Shown here: positions 25,574 through 35,170 of the stretch, one piece after another
Layout: the number at the start of each line of letters is the position of its first letter
How positions within the stretch are numbered: the stretch's first letter is position 1
The notes under the pieces: model-generated
The model's input: only the letters and a program-made list of their open reading frames with translations
What the model was told of the DNA's origin: nothing
Database searches by the model: none
Made by a program: the position numbers and the translations under genes
From: Pseudomonadota bacterium
Lineage (GTDB): Bacteria > Pseudomonadota > Alphaproteobacteria > Caulobacterales > Caulobacteraceae
DNA: 64,000 bases
Assembly (NCBI GenBank): GCA_020161365.1
Contig: JAIUNU010000018.1
Location: 1 to 64,000 of the forward strand
Reading direction: 5' to 3'

Positions 25574-26671
25574 TTAGACCCTCGCGACCAATCCGCCGTC
25601 CAGAAGCTCGGCGCGACCGGCAAGGCTCAGCTCCACCAGCGCCGCCATCACCGCCGAGGCCGGGGCGGCGGCGGCGCGGACAAGGTCGTTCCGCGACACC
25701 GGCGTGGGCGAGAGCAGGGCGGCGACGCGTTCGCGCAGGGCGTCGTGGTCGATGTCCATGTCGGGCAGGGGCTCGTAGCGGTGGTCGTGCTCGCGCAGAT
25801 GCGTCTGGCCCGACAGCGAGCGCAGCACGTCCTCGGCGCCTTCGCACAGGATCGCGCCCTGGCGGATCAGGTCGTTCGTGCCCTTCGAACGCGGGTCCAG
25901 CGGCGAGCCCGGCACGGCGAAGACGTCACGGCCCTGTTCGGCGGCCAGGCGCGCGGTGATCAGCGAGCCCGACTTCAGCTCGGCCTCGACGACGATCACG
26001 CCTAGCGACAGGCCCGAGATGATCCGGTTGCGGCGTGGAAAGTCCTTGGCCTGGGCGCGGCGGTCGGGCGCGCTTTCCGAGACGACGCAGCCTTCGGCGG
26101 CGAGGCGGGCGTGCAGCCTGTCGTGCTCGGGCGGATAGATGTCGCCGACCCCGCCGCCCAGCACCGCCACCGCGCCGGTGGCCAGCGAGCCTTCGTGGGC
26201 GGCGCCGTCGATGCCGCGCGCCATGCCCGACACAATGACATGGCCGGCGGTTCCCAGATCCGTGGCCAACTGGCGCGCGAAGCGCTGGCCGGCGGCCGAG
26301 GCGATGCGGGCGCCGACAATGGCGAGGCTGGGTTGGGAGAGCAGTTCGGCCCGTCCCAGCGCCCACAGCACGGGCGGCGGCGGGTCCAGTGCCGCCAGCC
26401 GGGGCGGGAAGTCAGGCTCGCAGCCGCAGATCAGGCGCGCGCCCAGCGTCTCGCCGGCCTCGAGCTCCTGCTCGATCGCCTCGCGCGGCGGCAGGGACAA
26501 CGGCACGGCGCGGCCGCCCTTGCGCGAGAGATCGGGCAGGGCGGACAGGGCCCGCTCGGGCGTGCCGTAGCGGGTGATCAGGTGGTCGAAGGCGACGGGG
26601 CCGACCGTCTCGGTGCGCGCCAGGCGCAGCCAGGCGAAGCGCTGGATGTCCGAGAGCCGGCCGGGCGTCAC
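25574..26671 (-). CDS. dprA: DNA-processing protein DprA
   Basis: DprA loads RecA on incoming single-stranded DNA in natural transformation. The 365-residue product has the Rossmann-like core with LAIVGAR, VSGMARGIDGAAHEG, AVLGGGVGDIYPPEH, PRRNRIISGLS and the C-terminal winged-helix (DML1-like) from about 300. The start is GTG at 26671, overlapping the plsY stop as GTGA. Natural competence in Caulobacter is not established by this gene alone. Confidence 0.92.
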   Translation of the reverse strand: MTPGRLSDIQRFAWLRLARTETVGPVAFDHLITRYGTPERALSALPDLSRKGGRAVPLSLPPREAIEQELEAGETLGARLICGCEPDFPPRLAALDPPPPVLWALGRAELLSQPSLAIVGARIASAAGQRFARQLATDLGTAGHVIVSGMARGIDGAAHEGSLATGAVAVLGGGVGDIYPPEHDRLHARLAAEGCVVSESAPDRRAQAKDFPRRNRIISGLSLGVIVVEAELKSGSLITARLAAEQGRDVFAVPGSPLDPRSKGTNDLIRQGAILCEGAEDVLRSLSGQTHLREHDHRYEPLPDMDIDHDALRERVAALLSPTPVSRNDLVRAAAAPASAVMAALVELSLAGRAELLDGGLVARV

Positions 26672-27324
26672 GGCGCGTCGGGCGCGGGCGGAGCATCCTC
26701 CGCCGGCTTCTTTTTGCCGATCTTGGGCTCTTCGCCCTTGAGCAGGCGCGCGATGTTCTCGCGGTGACGGATAAAGATCAGCACGGCCATGAACAGGCAC
26801 AGGCCCAGCATCGGATAGGGCTGGTCGAAGGCCAGGGCGAAGGGGGCGGCCAGCACGGCGGCGGTGAGGGCGGCCAGCGAGCTGATGCGGAACAGGAAGG
26901 CCATGGCTAGCCAGGTCGCCCCGGCGGCGATCCCCACCGGCCAGGCCGCGCTCAGCAGCACGCCGTAGAAGGTGGCCACGCCCTTGCCGCCCTTGAACTT
27001 CAGCCAGACGGGGAACAGGTGACCCAGGAACGCCGAGCCGCCGGCCAGGGCGATCACCGCCGGATTGCCGTTGGTCAGGTACCGCGCCAGCAGCACGGCA
27101 ACCACGCCCTTGCCCGCATCGCCCAGCAGGGTGATGGCCGCCAGGTCCTTGCGGCCCGAGCGCAGCACATTGGTCGCGCCGATATTGCCCGACCCGATCT
27201 GGCGGATGTCACCGGCCCCGCCGAGGCGCGTGGCGATCAGCCCGAACGGGATGGATCCCAGCAGATAGCCGCCGACGATGGCGATCCCGAGGGTGAGATA
27301 GGCGATGGCGGCGAGATCTTGCAC
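26668..27324 (-). CDS. plsY: Glycerol-3-phosphate acyltransferase PlsY
   Basis: PlsY transfers acyl from acyl-phosphate to glycerol-3-phosphate, the first step of phospholipid synthesis, in the inner membrane. The 218-residue protein has five membrane spans and the three family motifs: GSIPFG, GSGNIGATNVLR and the GGKGVAT loop. A Lys/Pro/Ala tail (about 195-218) extends beyond the core. It overlaps dprA by GTGA. A palindromic repeat separates it from the pyrC-like gene upstream. Confidence 0.94.
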   Translation of the reverse strand: MQDLAAIAYLTLGIAIVGGYLLGSIPFGLIATRLGGAGDIRQIGSGNIGATNVLRSGRKDLAAITLLGDAGKGVVAVLLARYLTNGNPAVIALAGGSAFLGHLFPVWLKFKGGKGVATFYGVLLSAAWPVGIAAGATWLAMAFLFRISSLAALTAAVLAAPFALAFDQPYPMLGLCLFMAVLIFIRHRENIARLLKGEEPKIGKKKPAEDAPPAPDAP

Positions 27325-27418
27325 GGTTCGACCCTAAGGCGAGTTGCGCGCGAATTCAACCGCTGCGCAAGCGAAAGTTGTGAGATAGGTTTAGTGCAGA
27401 GTCGTGATGTGGGCCATA

Positions 27419-27528
27419 CTTGCCCCCTCCGCGCTGCGCGCTCCTCCCCCGGAGGGGGAAGAAGGTAGCGCGAGACCTTCCGCCCCCTTTGGGGGCGGAC
27501 GACCGCGAAGCGGTCAGGTGGGGGCAAG
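27419..27528. repeat. Palindromic intergenic repeat
   Basis: The outer arms CTTGCCCC (27419-27426) and GGGGCAAG (27521-27528) enclose further hairpins (CGCGCTGCGCGC, CCCCCGGAGGGGG, CCGCCCCC.GGGGGCGG, CCGCGAAGCGG). It ends 8 bp before the stop of the pyrC-like gene. Confidence 0.72.
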
Positions 27529-27536
27529 CGTGAGAG

Positions 27537-28838
27537 CTACCCCTCCGCCCGATGCACCACCCGGCCGTCGACCACCGTCATCAGCACCTGCCCCTGCAGC
27601 CGCCGTCCGTCGAACGGCGAGTTCTTCGACTTCGACAGCAGGCGGGCCGCGTCGACGATGAGCGGCGCGTCGATGTCGCAGAGCACAAGGTCGGCCGGCG
27701 CGCCGGGCGCGAGGCGGCCGCCGCGCAGCCCCAGCAGCTGGGCTGGGGCCAGGGTGACAGCGCGGATCAGGTCGAGCAGCGGCAGGCGCTCCTCGTGGTA
27801 TAGCGACAGCAGGGCCGGCAGCAGGGTTTCCAGGCCCACGGCGCCGGGCGCGGCTTCGTCGAACGGCAGGCGCTTGTCCTCGGCCGGGGCTGGGCTATGC
27901 GAGGAGACGACGATGTCGATCAGGCCCGAGGCCAGGGCCTCGATCAGGGCCTGACGGTCGTCTTCGCCGCGCAGGGGCGGGTTCAGCTTGGCGAAGGTGC
28001 GGTAGTCGCCGATGTCCAGCTCGTTGAAAGACAGGTGGTTGATCGACACCGAGGCGTTGATCCGCAGGCCCTTACCCTTGGCGCGGGCCAGGGTTTCCAG
28101 CGCCTGGGCCGAGCTGATCTGGTCGACCAGCAGCTTGCCGCCGGTGGCTTCCAGGAGGGCGACGTCGCGCTCCAGCATGATCCGCTCAGCCATCGGCGAG
28201 ATCGAGGGCAGGCCCATGCGGCCGGCGAATTCGCCGCCGATCGCCGCGCCGCCCCGGCCCAGCCACGGGTCCATCGGCCGGTGGGCCAGAAGGGTGTCGA
28301 AGCCCTTGGCGTAGGTCAGGACGCGCTGCATGACCTTGCTGTCGACGATCGGCTTGCCCGCGTCGGTGACATAGACGCAGCCGGCCTCGCGCATAAGGCC
28401 GATCTCGGCCATCTGCTCGCCCAGGAGGCCCTTGGTCGCCGCGCCGGCCACCAGGATGCGGGCGCTGTCGACGTCGCGGGCGCGGCGCAGGATAAAGTCG
28501 ACCATGCTGGGGTCGTCGATCGCCGGGGCCGTGTCGGGCTGGACCACGAACGAGGTGACGCCGCCGGCCGCAGCGGCCTTGGCGGCGCTGGCCAGGGTTT
28601 CCTTGGTCTCGGCGCCGGGCTCGCCGGTGCGGACGCGGAGGTCGATCAAGCCAGGGGCCAGAAGCGCACCGCCGCAGTCCACGACCCGCACGGCCTTGCT
28701 GAGCTTGCCGAACTCGCGGCCCTTGGCCACGTCGGTGATGACGCCTTCGGAAACGATGACGCCGCCGGGGCCGTCATAGCTGCTTTCGGGATCGACCAGG
28801 CGGGCGTTGACGAAGGCGAGGGGCTGGGGGGCGTTCAT
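27537..28838 (-). CDS. Dihydroorotase-like protein lacking metal ligands (PyrC'/PyrX type)
   Basis: The 433-residue protein has the amidohydrolase fold of class I dihydroorotase, but the catalytic sites are replaced. The D-x-H-x-H segment reads GLIDLRVRTGEP (near residue 66-77), and the conserved D-H-A-P-H segment reads VVSSHSPAPAEDK. It is therefore probably inactive. In several bacteria such a PyrC-like subunit is needed to assemble aspartate transcarbamoylase encoded by the neighbouring pyrB, the likely role here. It follows pyrB by 79 bp on the same strand. A true PyrC should exist elsewhere in the genome. Confidence 0.85.
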   Translation of the reverse strand: MNAPQPLAFVNARLVDPESSYDGPGGVIVSEGVITDVAKGREFGKLSKAVRVVDCGGALLAPGLIDLRVRTGEPGAETKETLASAAKAAAAGGVTSFVVQPDTAPAIDDPSMVDFILRRARDVDSARILVAGAATKGLLGEQMAEIGLMREAGCVYVTDAGKPIVDSKVMQRVLTYAKGFDTLLAHRPMDPWLGRGGAAIGGEFAGRMGLPSISPMAERIMLERDVALLEATGGKLLVDQISSAQALETLARAKGKGLRINASVSINHLSFNELDIGDYRTFAKLNPPLRGEDDRQALIEALASGLIDIVVSSHSPAPAEDKRLPFDEAAPGAVGLETLLPALLSLYHEERLPLLDLIRAVTLAPAQLLGLRGGRLAPGAPADLVLCDIDAPLIVDAARLLSKSKNSPFDGRRLQGQVLMTVVDGRVVHRAEG

Positions 28839-28849
28839 TGGGCCGCCTC

Positions 28850-28900
28850 CAGAGCGTGGCTGCTCGCCACGCTCCAATGTTTAGATTGGAGCCTGTTCAT
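28850..28900. repeat. Double hairpin between pyrB and the pyrC-like gene
   Basis: AGCGTGGCTGCTCGCCACGCT (about 28853-28873, a hairpin) and CTCCAATGTTTAGATTGGAG (28880-28899, a second hairpin) follow each other in the 79-bp gap inside the operon. It may be an intergenic repeat, or it may affect read-through or mRNA stability. Confidence 0.6.
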
Positions 28901-28917
28901 CGGTTCATGCTGTTCCA

Positions 28918-29916
<999 letters not shown>

Positions 29917-30084
29917 GAGCCCGCGTCTTAGGCGGCTTTGAGCATTATGGAAAGGCCGGGCGGCCCGGTGTGCGCTGAAGTCGGTGGATTGGCGGCGCGT
30001 TCGATCGCCCGACTTGTTGCCAGCCTCCGGAGGCGCATACTGTAGGCCTCCGCGTCCCGGGGGGCGCGCCGATCGGGGTCGGCC

Positions 30085-30576
30085 ATGCTGCTGCTCATAC
30101 TCGCTGTCCTGCAGACCTCCGCGCCGGCCGAGGAGGCGCGCGCCACGCTTCAGTCGTGCCAGACGACCGACAAGGGCTGGGTCTGTCACTATCAGATGCC
30201 GACGCAGATGACGGTGAAGCCGCTCGAGGGGCAGCCGCCGGTGGTCGCGCCGCCGGCGTCGGTGGAGCTGTCGCCAGCCCCGGCGGCCAAGCCCGAACCC
30301 GAAGCGCCCGTTGCGGAAAAGCCGGCGGATCTGTCGCGCCAGACCCGGCTGATCGCCCGCTGCGGCGACGCCAAGTGGTATTCGGTCTGCCTGCCCGGCG
30401 AGCGTAAGGAAGCCCAGCTTCTGAAAGAGGCGGCCGCCAAGTCCGCGGCTTTGCGAGCCAAGGTCACGGGTCTTCTGAGCGAGAATCGCTGCGACGAAGC
30501 CGTGAAGGCCGCGCTGGAGGGCGGTGACCTGCCTTTGGCCCGCGAGGCCCGGGCGTTCTGCGCGCCGCAGCGCTGA
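30085..30576 (+). CDS. Exported protein of unknown function with Pro-rich linker
   Basis: The 163-residue product has a short signal peptide (1-14, LLLILAVLQTSAPA), a Pro/Ala/Glu-rich linker (about 50-82) and a helical C-terminal region. Six cysteines (e.g. C25, C34, and RCGDAK, YSVCLPG) suggest disulfides in the periplasm. No family is recognised. GGGG precedes the ATG at 30085. Confidence 0.65.
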   Translation: MLLLILAVLQTSAPAEEARATLQSCQTTDKGWVCHYQMPTQMTVKPLEGQPPVVAPPASVELSPAPAAKPEPEAPVAEKPADLSRQTRLIARCGDAKWYSVCLPGERKEAQLLKEAAAKSAALRAKVTGLLSENRCDEAVKAALEGGDLPLAREARAFCAPQR

Positions 30577-30603
30577 CGGCCGATCAAGGGCGCCAAAAAG
30601 AAA

Positions 30604-30632
30604 GAGGAGGGGCCTTTGGGGCGCCCTCCTCT
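30604..30632 (-). terminator. Rho-independent terminator of the minus-strand Pro-rich protein gene
   Basis: The stem GAGGAGGG / CCCTCCTC is followed on the minus strand by TTTCTTTTT, placing it as the terminator for the gene ending at 30656. Confidence 0.75.
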
Positions 30633-30655
30633 CGAAACACTGACTCGAAGAGCGC

Positions 30656-31147
30656 TTAGCGGCGCGGCGGAGCCGGCTCGCAGCGCACGCCGTCGGCGCA
30701 GCCCGAGAAGTGGATCTGCGGCGCCTCGACCGTAACGGCCGACGGACGCACGAAGACTTCCGGACGATGCAGGTAAATCTGCGGCGCGGCCACGCGGACC
30801 GGCGGCGCGTCGACATAGACCGGCGGACCCTGGATATCGATGCGGCCCGAGGGCACGACCACCGGCTCGCCATAGACGCGGACGCCCGGCGCCGCGACGC
30901 GGATGTCACCCCAGCCCGTGGTGGGGCCATAGAACACGACCGGACGCGTGCAGAGGCAGTCGTCCGCCGACGGAGGCGGCGGCGACGGCGGGCGCGGCAG
31001 CGGCGGATAGGTCGGCGGCGGCGGCACCGGCGGATAGCTGCGAGCGGCGGGCGCCGGCGCATAGTTGCGGCCGTCCGCGAGCGCGGGGCTCACCGACATG
31101 CCGGTGATGGCCACGGCCATCAAACCCATGAAGACCTTCTTCGTCAC
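30656..31147 (-). CDS. Exported Pro/Val-rich protein of unknown function
   Basis: The 163-residue product has a signal peptide (about 1-24, VFMGLMAVAITGMSVSPALA). A poly-proline stretch (37-58) and short repeats of the form APQIYLHRP, APPVRVAAP and APQIHFSG suggest an extended beta-rich surface protein. Four cysteines lie in it. GTG at 31147 is preferred, with GAGGGGG upstream; a TTG at 31171 is the alternative. No family is recognised. Confidence 0.65.
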   Translation of the reverse strand: MTKKVFMGLMAVAITGMSVSPALADGRNYAPAPAARSYPPVPPPPTYPPLPRPPSPPPPSADDCLCTRPVVFYGPTTGWGDIRVAAPGVRVYGEPVVVPSGRIDIQGPPVYVDAPPVRVAAPQIYLHRPEVFVRPSAVTVEAPQIHFSGCADGVRCEPAPPRR

Positions 31148-31347
31148 GCGAGCCCCCTCGTTTGCCCTCAACCCGAATTGCGCAGTGCAGGCACGAACCT
31201 GGAGTCCGGTCCCGCCGCGCAGATCTTAACCTTAACCAAATGTAAAACGATGTTGTCCCAAAAATTCACCTCGGGGGCGAATTTCTTCGTCGCAACGTCG
31301 ATAGCGACGGAACGAAGACCCCAAAAAGTGTTTCAGCCGCGCCGGCT

Positions 31348-31809
31348 CTAATGAGACGCCGAAGGGCGACGGGCCGGTCCCTCGCAAGCGATCGTCCGCC
31401 AGTCAAAGCTGGCTTCGCGCAGGACACGCCGCGTCATCACCAGCCGATAGGTGGCGGGCGCGGTGTAGCGTTCGACGCGGGCGGGCGTGACAAGGACCGG
31501 TTCGGAGACCGTCTTGTAGACCGCCGGCGCGCCGGCCGAGGCTTGCCGAACCAGGACCTCTTTCTGCTGGAGGCGATAGACTGCTTCGATTGTCCGCGTC
31601 TCGACGCGCGCCGGCTGGTCCAGCACTTGTTCGGCCTGGTCCTCGTACTGCGCGGGCAGGTAGACCTTCTCGTAGCACTTGCCGGGTTCGGGATTGGGCG
31701 GGCAGTCGCCGCCGTCGCCCGCGACGCTCACATCCGCCGCCATCACCGCGAGCAAGGCCGCAGCCGTCGCCGTCGCCCGGCGGAAATCCGTCTTGTGCTT
31801 GAAGTCCAC
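31348..31809 (-). CDS. Exported small protein of unknown function
   Basis: The 153-residue product has a Lys/Arg-rich N-terminus and a signal-like helix (13-30). GDCPPNPEPGKCYEKVYLPAQ follows, then three or four repeats of a motif E-x-V-L-V/D-x-P-A-R-V-E. The repeats resemble those of outer-membrane-associated proteins that begin CYARV-x-x-P-A-x-Y, but no family can be named. It stands alone between ruvX and the Pro-rich gene, with about 100 bp to ruvX. Confidence 0.65.
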   Translation of the reverse strand: MDFKHKTDFRRATATAAALLAVMAADVSVAGDGGDCPPNPEPGKCYEKVYLPAQYEDQAEQVLDQPARVETRTIEAVYRLQQKEVLVRQASAGAPAVYKTVSEPVLVTPARVERYTAPATYRLVMTRRVLREASFDWRTIACEGPARRPSASH

Positions 31810-31912
31810 GCCCGCCCCCGAGTTCGCGATCGGCCCAGGTTAACCAAACCGGTTCGCTGCGGAAAAGCCCAAGGTTTCTCGCTACGGGCGAAAGTCTGAT
31901 GGACCGGGAGTT

Positions 31913-32383
31913 TTAGAGTCCCCGCAGGCGCTCCAGAGCGCCCTGCAGGATCCAGCCGGCGGCCATCTTGTCGACGACCTCGTCGCGGCGCTTGCGCGAG
32001 ATGTCGTGCTCGTCGATCAGCACGCGGGTCACCGCCGCGGTCGACAGGCGCTCGTCCCAGAAGGTGATCGGCAGGTCAGGCTTAAGGCGCAGCAGGTTGC
32101 GCCCGAGCGCCCGGTTTGACTGGCAACGCACGCCCTCGGTGCCGTCCATGTTCATCGGCAGGCCGATGACGATTCCGACGGCGCCGCGGCTGTCCATCAG
32201 CTTGAACAGCTGCTCGGCGTCCTTGCTGAACTTGGTCTTTTCGATCAGGGCCAGCGGGCTGGCGACGGTGCGGGTGACGTCCGAGACGGCGACGCCGATC
32301 GTCTTCTCGCCGGGGTCCAGACCCACGATGGCGGCGTATTGGGGGAGGGCGGCGGCGAAGTCTTCGATGTCGAGAACGGGCAT
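31913..32383 (-). CDS. ruvX: Putative Holliday junction resolvase / pre-16S rRNA nuclease YqgF
   Basis: The 156-residue RNase H-fold protein has GLDPGEKTIGVAVSD (metal-binding Asp), IVIGLPMNMDGTEG and FWDERLSTAAV, the family signature. In E. coli the homologue YqgF is essential and processes the 16S 5' end. It is divergent from gatC with 82 bp between start codons. Confidence 0.93.
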   Translation of the reverse strand: MPVLDIEDFAAALPQYAAIVGLDPGEKTIGVAVSDVTRTVASPLALIEKTKFSKDAEQLFKLMDSRGAVGIVIGLPMNMDGTEGVRCQSNRALGRNLLRLKPDLPITFWDERLSTAAVTRVLIDEHDISRKRRDEVVDKMAAGWILQGALERLRGL

Positions 32384-32465
32384 GGCTCTCCTTATCAGGA
32401 GCTGCGCGGCTTGAAACCTTGTCTCCAGCCTAGTAACCGACGCGTTCGAATTTCAGGAGATCCCC

Positions 32466-32753
32466 ATGGCCATTGACGCCGCCACCGTGCGGAAGGTCGC
32501 GCGCCTCGCCCGCATCGCGACGCCCGAAGAGCGCCTGGAGCCGCTGGCTCAGGAACTGAACGGCATCATGACGTGGATCGAACAGCTGGCCGAGGTGGAC
32601 ACCGACGGCTGCGAGCCGCTGACCAGCGTGGTCGCCGCCGGTCTCCCGCTGCGCGAAGACGCCGTCACCATGGGCGGCGACCCCGCCCGCGTGACCCGCA
32701 ACGCGCCCAAGTCGATCAACAACTTCTTTGTCGTGCCGAAGGTCGTCGAATAA
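32466..32753 (+). CDS. gatC: Asp-tRNA(Asn)/Glu-tRNA(Gln) amidotransferase subunit C
   Basis: The 95-residue GatC helps assemble GatA and GatB, the complex that amidates Glu-tRNA(Gln) and Asp-tRNA(Asn). The start of the product (TVRKVARLARIATPEE), the ending RVTRNAPKSINNFFVVPKVVE and the length agree with the family. AGGAGA precedes the ATG. Its stop overlaps the gatA start by one base (TAATG). Confidence 0.95.
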   Translation: MAIDAATVRKVARLARIATPEERLEPLAQELNGIMTWIEQLAEVDTDGCEPLTSVVAAGLPLREDAVTMGGDPARVTRNAPKSINNFFVVPKVVE

Positions 32754-34222
32754 TGAGCCTGACGAACCTGACCCTGAAGGCCGCCGTCGACGGCTTGGCC
32801 GCCGGTGAGTTCACCTCTGTCGAACTGACCAAGGCGCACATCGAGGCCATCGAGGCCGCGCGCGGCCTGAACGCCTACATCCTGGAAACGCCGGAACAGG
32901 CGCTGGACATGGCCGCCAGGTCCGACGCCCGTAGGGCGGCTGGCCAGGCCGGGCCGCTGGAAGGCGCGCCGCTGGGCGTGAAGGACCTGTTCTGCACCGA
33001 GGGCGTGCGGACCACGGCCTGCTCCAAAATCCTGGAAAACTTCGTCCCGACCTACGAGTCGACGGTCACGAGCCAGCTGTGGCGCGACGGCGCGGTCATG
33101 CTGGGCAAGCTGAACCTCGACCAGTTCGCCATGGGTTCATCGAACGAGACCAGCTATTTCGGCCCGGTCACCAACCCCTGGCGCGCCCAGGGCTCGACCA
33201 AGGCCCTGACGCCGGGCGGCTCGTCCGGCGGTTCGGCCGCGGCCGTCGCGGCGGATCTGTGCCTGGGCGCCACGGCGACCGACACCGGCGGTTCGATCCG
33301 TCAGCCGGCCGCCTTCACCGGCACGGTCGGCATCAAGCCGACCTACGGTCGCTGCTCGCGCTGGGGTGTCGTCGCCTTCGCCAGCTCGCTGGACCAGGCC
33401 GGCCCGATCGCCAAGACCGTCGAAGACGCGGCCCTGCTGCTGACCTCGATGTCGGGCCATGATCCCAAGGACTCGACCAGCCTCGACATCCCGGTTCCGG
33501 ACTTCACCCAGTTCGTGGGCAAGTCGGTCAAGGGCCTGAAGATCGGCATTCCGAAGGAATACCGCGTCGACAACATGCCCGCCGAGATCGAGAAGCTCTG
33601 GCAGGACGGGATCGCCTGGCTGAAGGAAGCCGGCTGCGAAATCGTCGACATCAGCCTGCCGCACACCAAGTACGCCCTGCCGGCCTACTACATCGTGGCG
33701 CCGGCCGAAGCCTCGTCGAACCTCGCCCGCTACGACGGCATGCGCTACGGCCTGCGCGAAGAGGGCGCGAACCTCACCGAGATCTACGAGAACACCCGCG
33801 CCGCCGGTTTCGGCGACGAGGTCAAGCGCCGCATCCTGATCGGCACCTATGTGCTGAGCGCCGGCTACTACGACGCCTACTACCTGAAGGCCCTGAAGGT
33901 GCGCCGCCGCATCGCCGAGGACTTCGACAACGCCTGGACGCAGTGCGACGCGATCCTCACCCCGACGGCGCCCTCGGCGGCGTTCGGCCTGGGCGAGAAC
34001 AGCAACGACCCGATCGCCATGTACCTGAACGACGTCTTCACGGTGACGACGAACCTGGCAGGTCTGCCGGGCCTCAGCCTGCCCGCCGGCCTCGACGCCG
34101 ACGGCCTGCCGCTGGGTCTGCAGATCATCGGCAAGCCCCTGGACGAGGCGACGGTGTTCTCCGTCGCCGGGGCGGTCGAGAAGGCCGCCGGCTTCAAGGC
34201 GAAAGCCGAGAAGTGGTGGTGA
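32753..34222 (+). CDS. gatA: Asp-tRNA(Asn)/Glu-tRNA(Gln) amidotransferase subunit A
   Basis: GatA is the amidase that releases ammonia from glutamine. The 489-residue protein shows the amidase signature GGSSGGSAAAVAA near 153-166, the Lys in LGVKDLF and the nucleophile Ser in DTGGSIRQPA, i.e. a Ser-Ser-Lys triad. The ATG at 32753 sits directly on the gatC stop. The frame is open upstream within gatC but is not used. gatB lies 950 bp away, separated by a terminator and a minus-strand gene. Confidence 0.96.
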   Translation: MSLTNLTLKAAVDGLAAGEFTSVELTKAHIEAIEAARGLNAYILETPEQALDMAARSDARRAAGQAGPLEGAPLGVKDLFCTEGVRTTACSKILENFVPTYESTVTSQLWRDGAVMLGKLNLDQFAMGSSNETSYFGPVTNPWRAQGSTKALTPGGSSGGSAAAVAADLCLGATATDTGGSIRQPAAFTGTVGIKPTYGRCSRWGVVAFASSLDQAGPIAKTVEDAALLLTSMSGHDPKDSTSLDIPVPDFTQFVGKSVKGLKIGIPKEYRVDNMPAEIEKLWQDGIAWLKEAGCEIVDISLPHTKYALPAYYIVAPAEASSNLARYDGMRYGLREEGANLTEIYENTRAAGFGDEVKRRILIGTYVLSAGYYDAYYLKALKVRRRIAEDFDNAWTQCDAILTPTAPSAAFGLGENSNDPIAMYLNDVFTVTTNLAGLPGLSLPAGLDADGLPLGLQIIGKPLDEATVFSVAGAVEKAAGFKAKAEKWW

Positions 34223-34226
34223 TGTA

Positions 34227-34262
34227 AAAAGGGCGGCTCCGGATCGGAGCCCCCCTTCTTCT
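34227..34262 (+). terminator. Rho-independent terminator after gatA
   Basis: The stem GGCTCCG / CGGAGCC extends with GGG / CCC and is followed by TTCTTCTTT, 4 bp after the gatA stop. Confidence 0.75.
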
Positions 34263-34280
34263 TTGCGCGTTGGCCCGCCG

Positions 34281-34901
34281 TTACATCGGGTTCACGGGGT
34301 CGGGCGTCGGCGTCGTGGTCGTTTGGGGCGCGGCCGGGGCCGGGATAACCAGCGGAGCCGGTTCAGCGATGGCCGGGGCGTTGACCGTCGGCGGCGGGGC
34401 CGCGACCGTTGCGCTGACGTTGGACGATGCGCTGGAAACGCTAGGCGTGCTGGCCTCGGCCGGTGCCGCCGTCGCGCTGCGGGCCGGGGCTCGGGTCGGG
34501 GTCGCAGCACGCGGCGTCACGGCGCGGGCGACAGGCGGCGGCGCCGGGGCGACGAGTTCGTTAGCCGCCATCTCAGTCGGCTGCGGAATCGGCGTGGCCG
34601 GGCTTTCGATCGGGACCGCGCGGGCCGCCGGTTGGCTTTGCGCCGCAGCGGCCTGCAGCGACTGGGGATCGGTGGGCTGCTCGGCCCGGTCGCCCATCGC
34701 CATCCAGACCAAGCCGCCCGCCACGAGGGCCAGGATGGGCGCGCCCACCATCAAGGGCAGGTTGTCGCCGGCCTTCTTCTTGGGCGTGCGTGCATAAACG
34801 GGCTGGGACGGAAACAGAGCTGAAGCATTCCGATCCGCCGTAACAGTGGGTTCAGGCGCATCAAAGTTGAGCGTCGGACGGGTTGTGTAAGCGGTGGCCA
34901 T
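34281..34901 (-). CDS. Single-pass membrane protein with Ala/Pro/Thr-rich periplasmic tail
   Basis: The 206-residue product has a basic cytoplasmic N-terminus with PKKKAGD, a transmembrane helix at about 50-68 (PLMVGAPILALVAGGLVWM) and a long low-complexity tail rich in A, P, T and S. The function is unknown. GGAGGT five bases upstream of the ATG at 34901 supports this strand; an antisense open frame of 175 codons covers most of it but has no such site. Confidence 0.75.
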   Translation of the reverse strand: MATAYTTRPTLNFDAPEPTVTADRNASALFPSQPVYARTPKKKAGDNLPLMVGAPILALVAGGLVWMAMGDRAEQPTDPQSLQAAAAQSQPAARAVPIESPATPIPQPTEMAANELVAPAPPPVARAVTPRAATPTRAPARSATAAPAEASTPSVSSASSNVSATVAAPPPTVNAPAIAEPAPLVIPAPAAPQTTTTPTPDPVNPM

Positions 34902-35170
34902 GTCTACCTCCGTGAATGAGAAATTCGTGGAATCGAACGGCGCGACAACTCAACGGTTCCCGCGGCCCCGGAATGGCGCCGGATTTGACTAGAAATCGCC
35001 ACTTTCGGGCTCGTCTCAAAATACTTGCGGTCCTTCCAGGCGGAGCGGCTGGCGAAGCGGTTGGGTGGGACGTCTCGACGAGACGGGCGGCGCCAAGGCC
35101 TTGCGGAAGAGTGCGCGCCCGTGCGGCGAGAGCTTTTCCGCGCGCCCTTGCTTGATGTAGAGAGACCGCC

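Noticed and set aside
29917..31062. Upstream extension of the pyrB frame to 31062
   Set aside because: The frame is open but runs opposite or out of register through other genes and is Arg-rich without homology; PyrB homology begins near 29916.
34270..34797. Plus-strand frame of 175 codons opposite the 34281-34901 gene
   Set aside because: No ribosome-binding site; the minus-strand gene has GGAGGT and a clear membrane helix.
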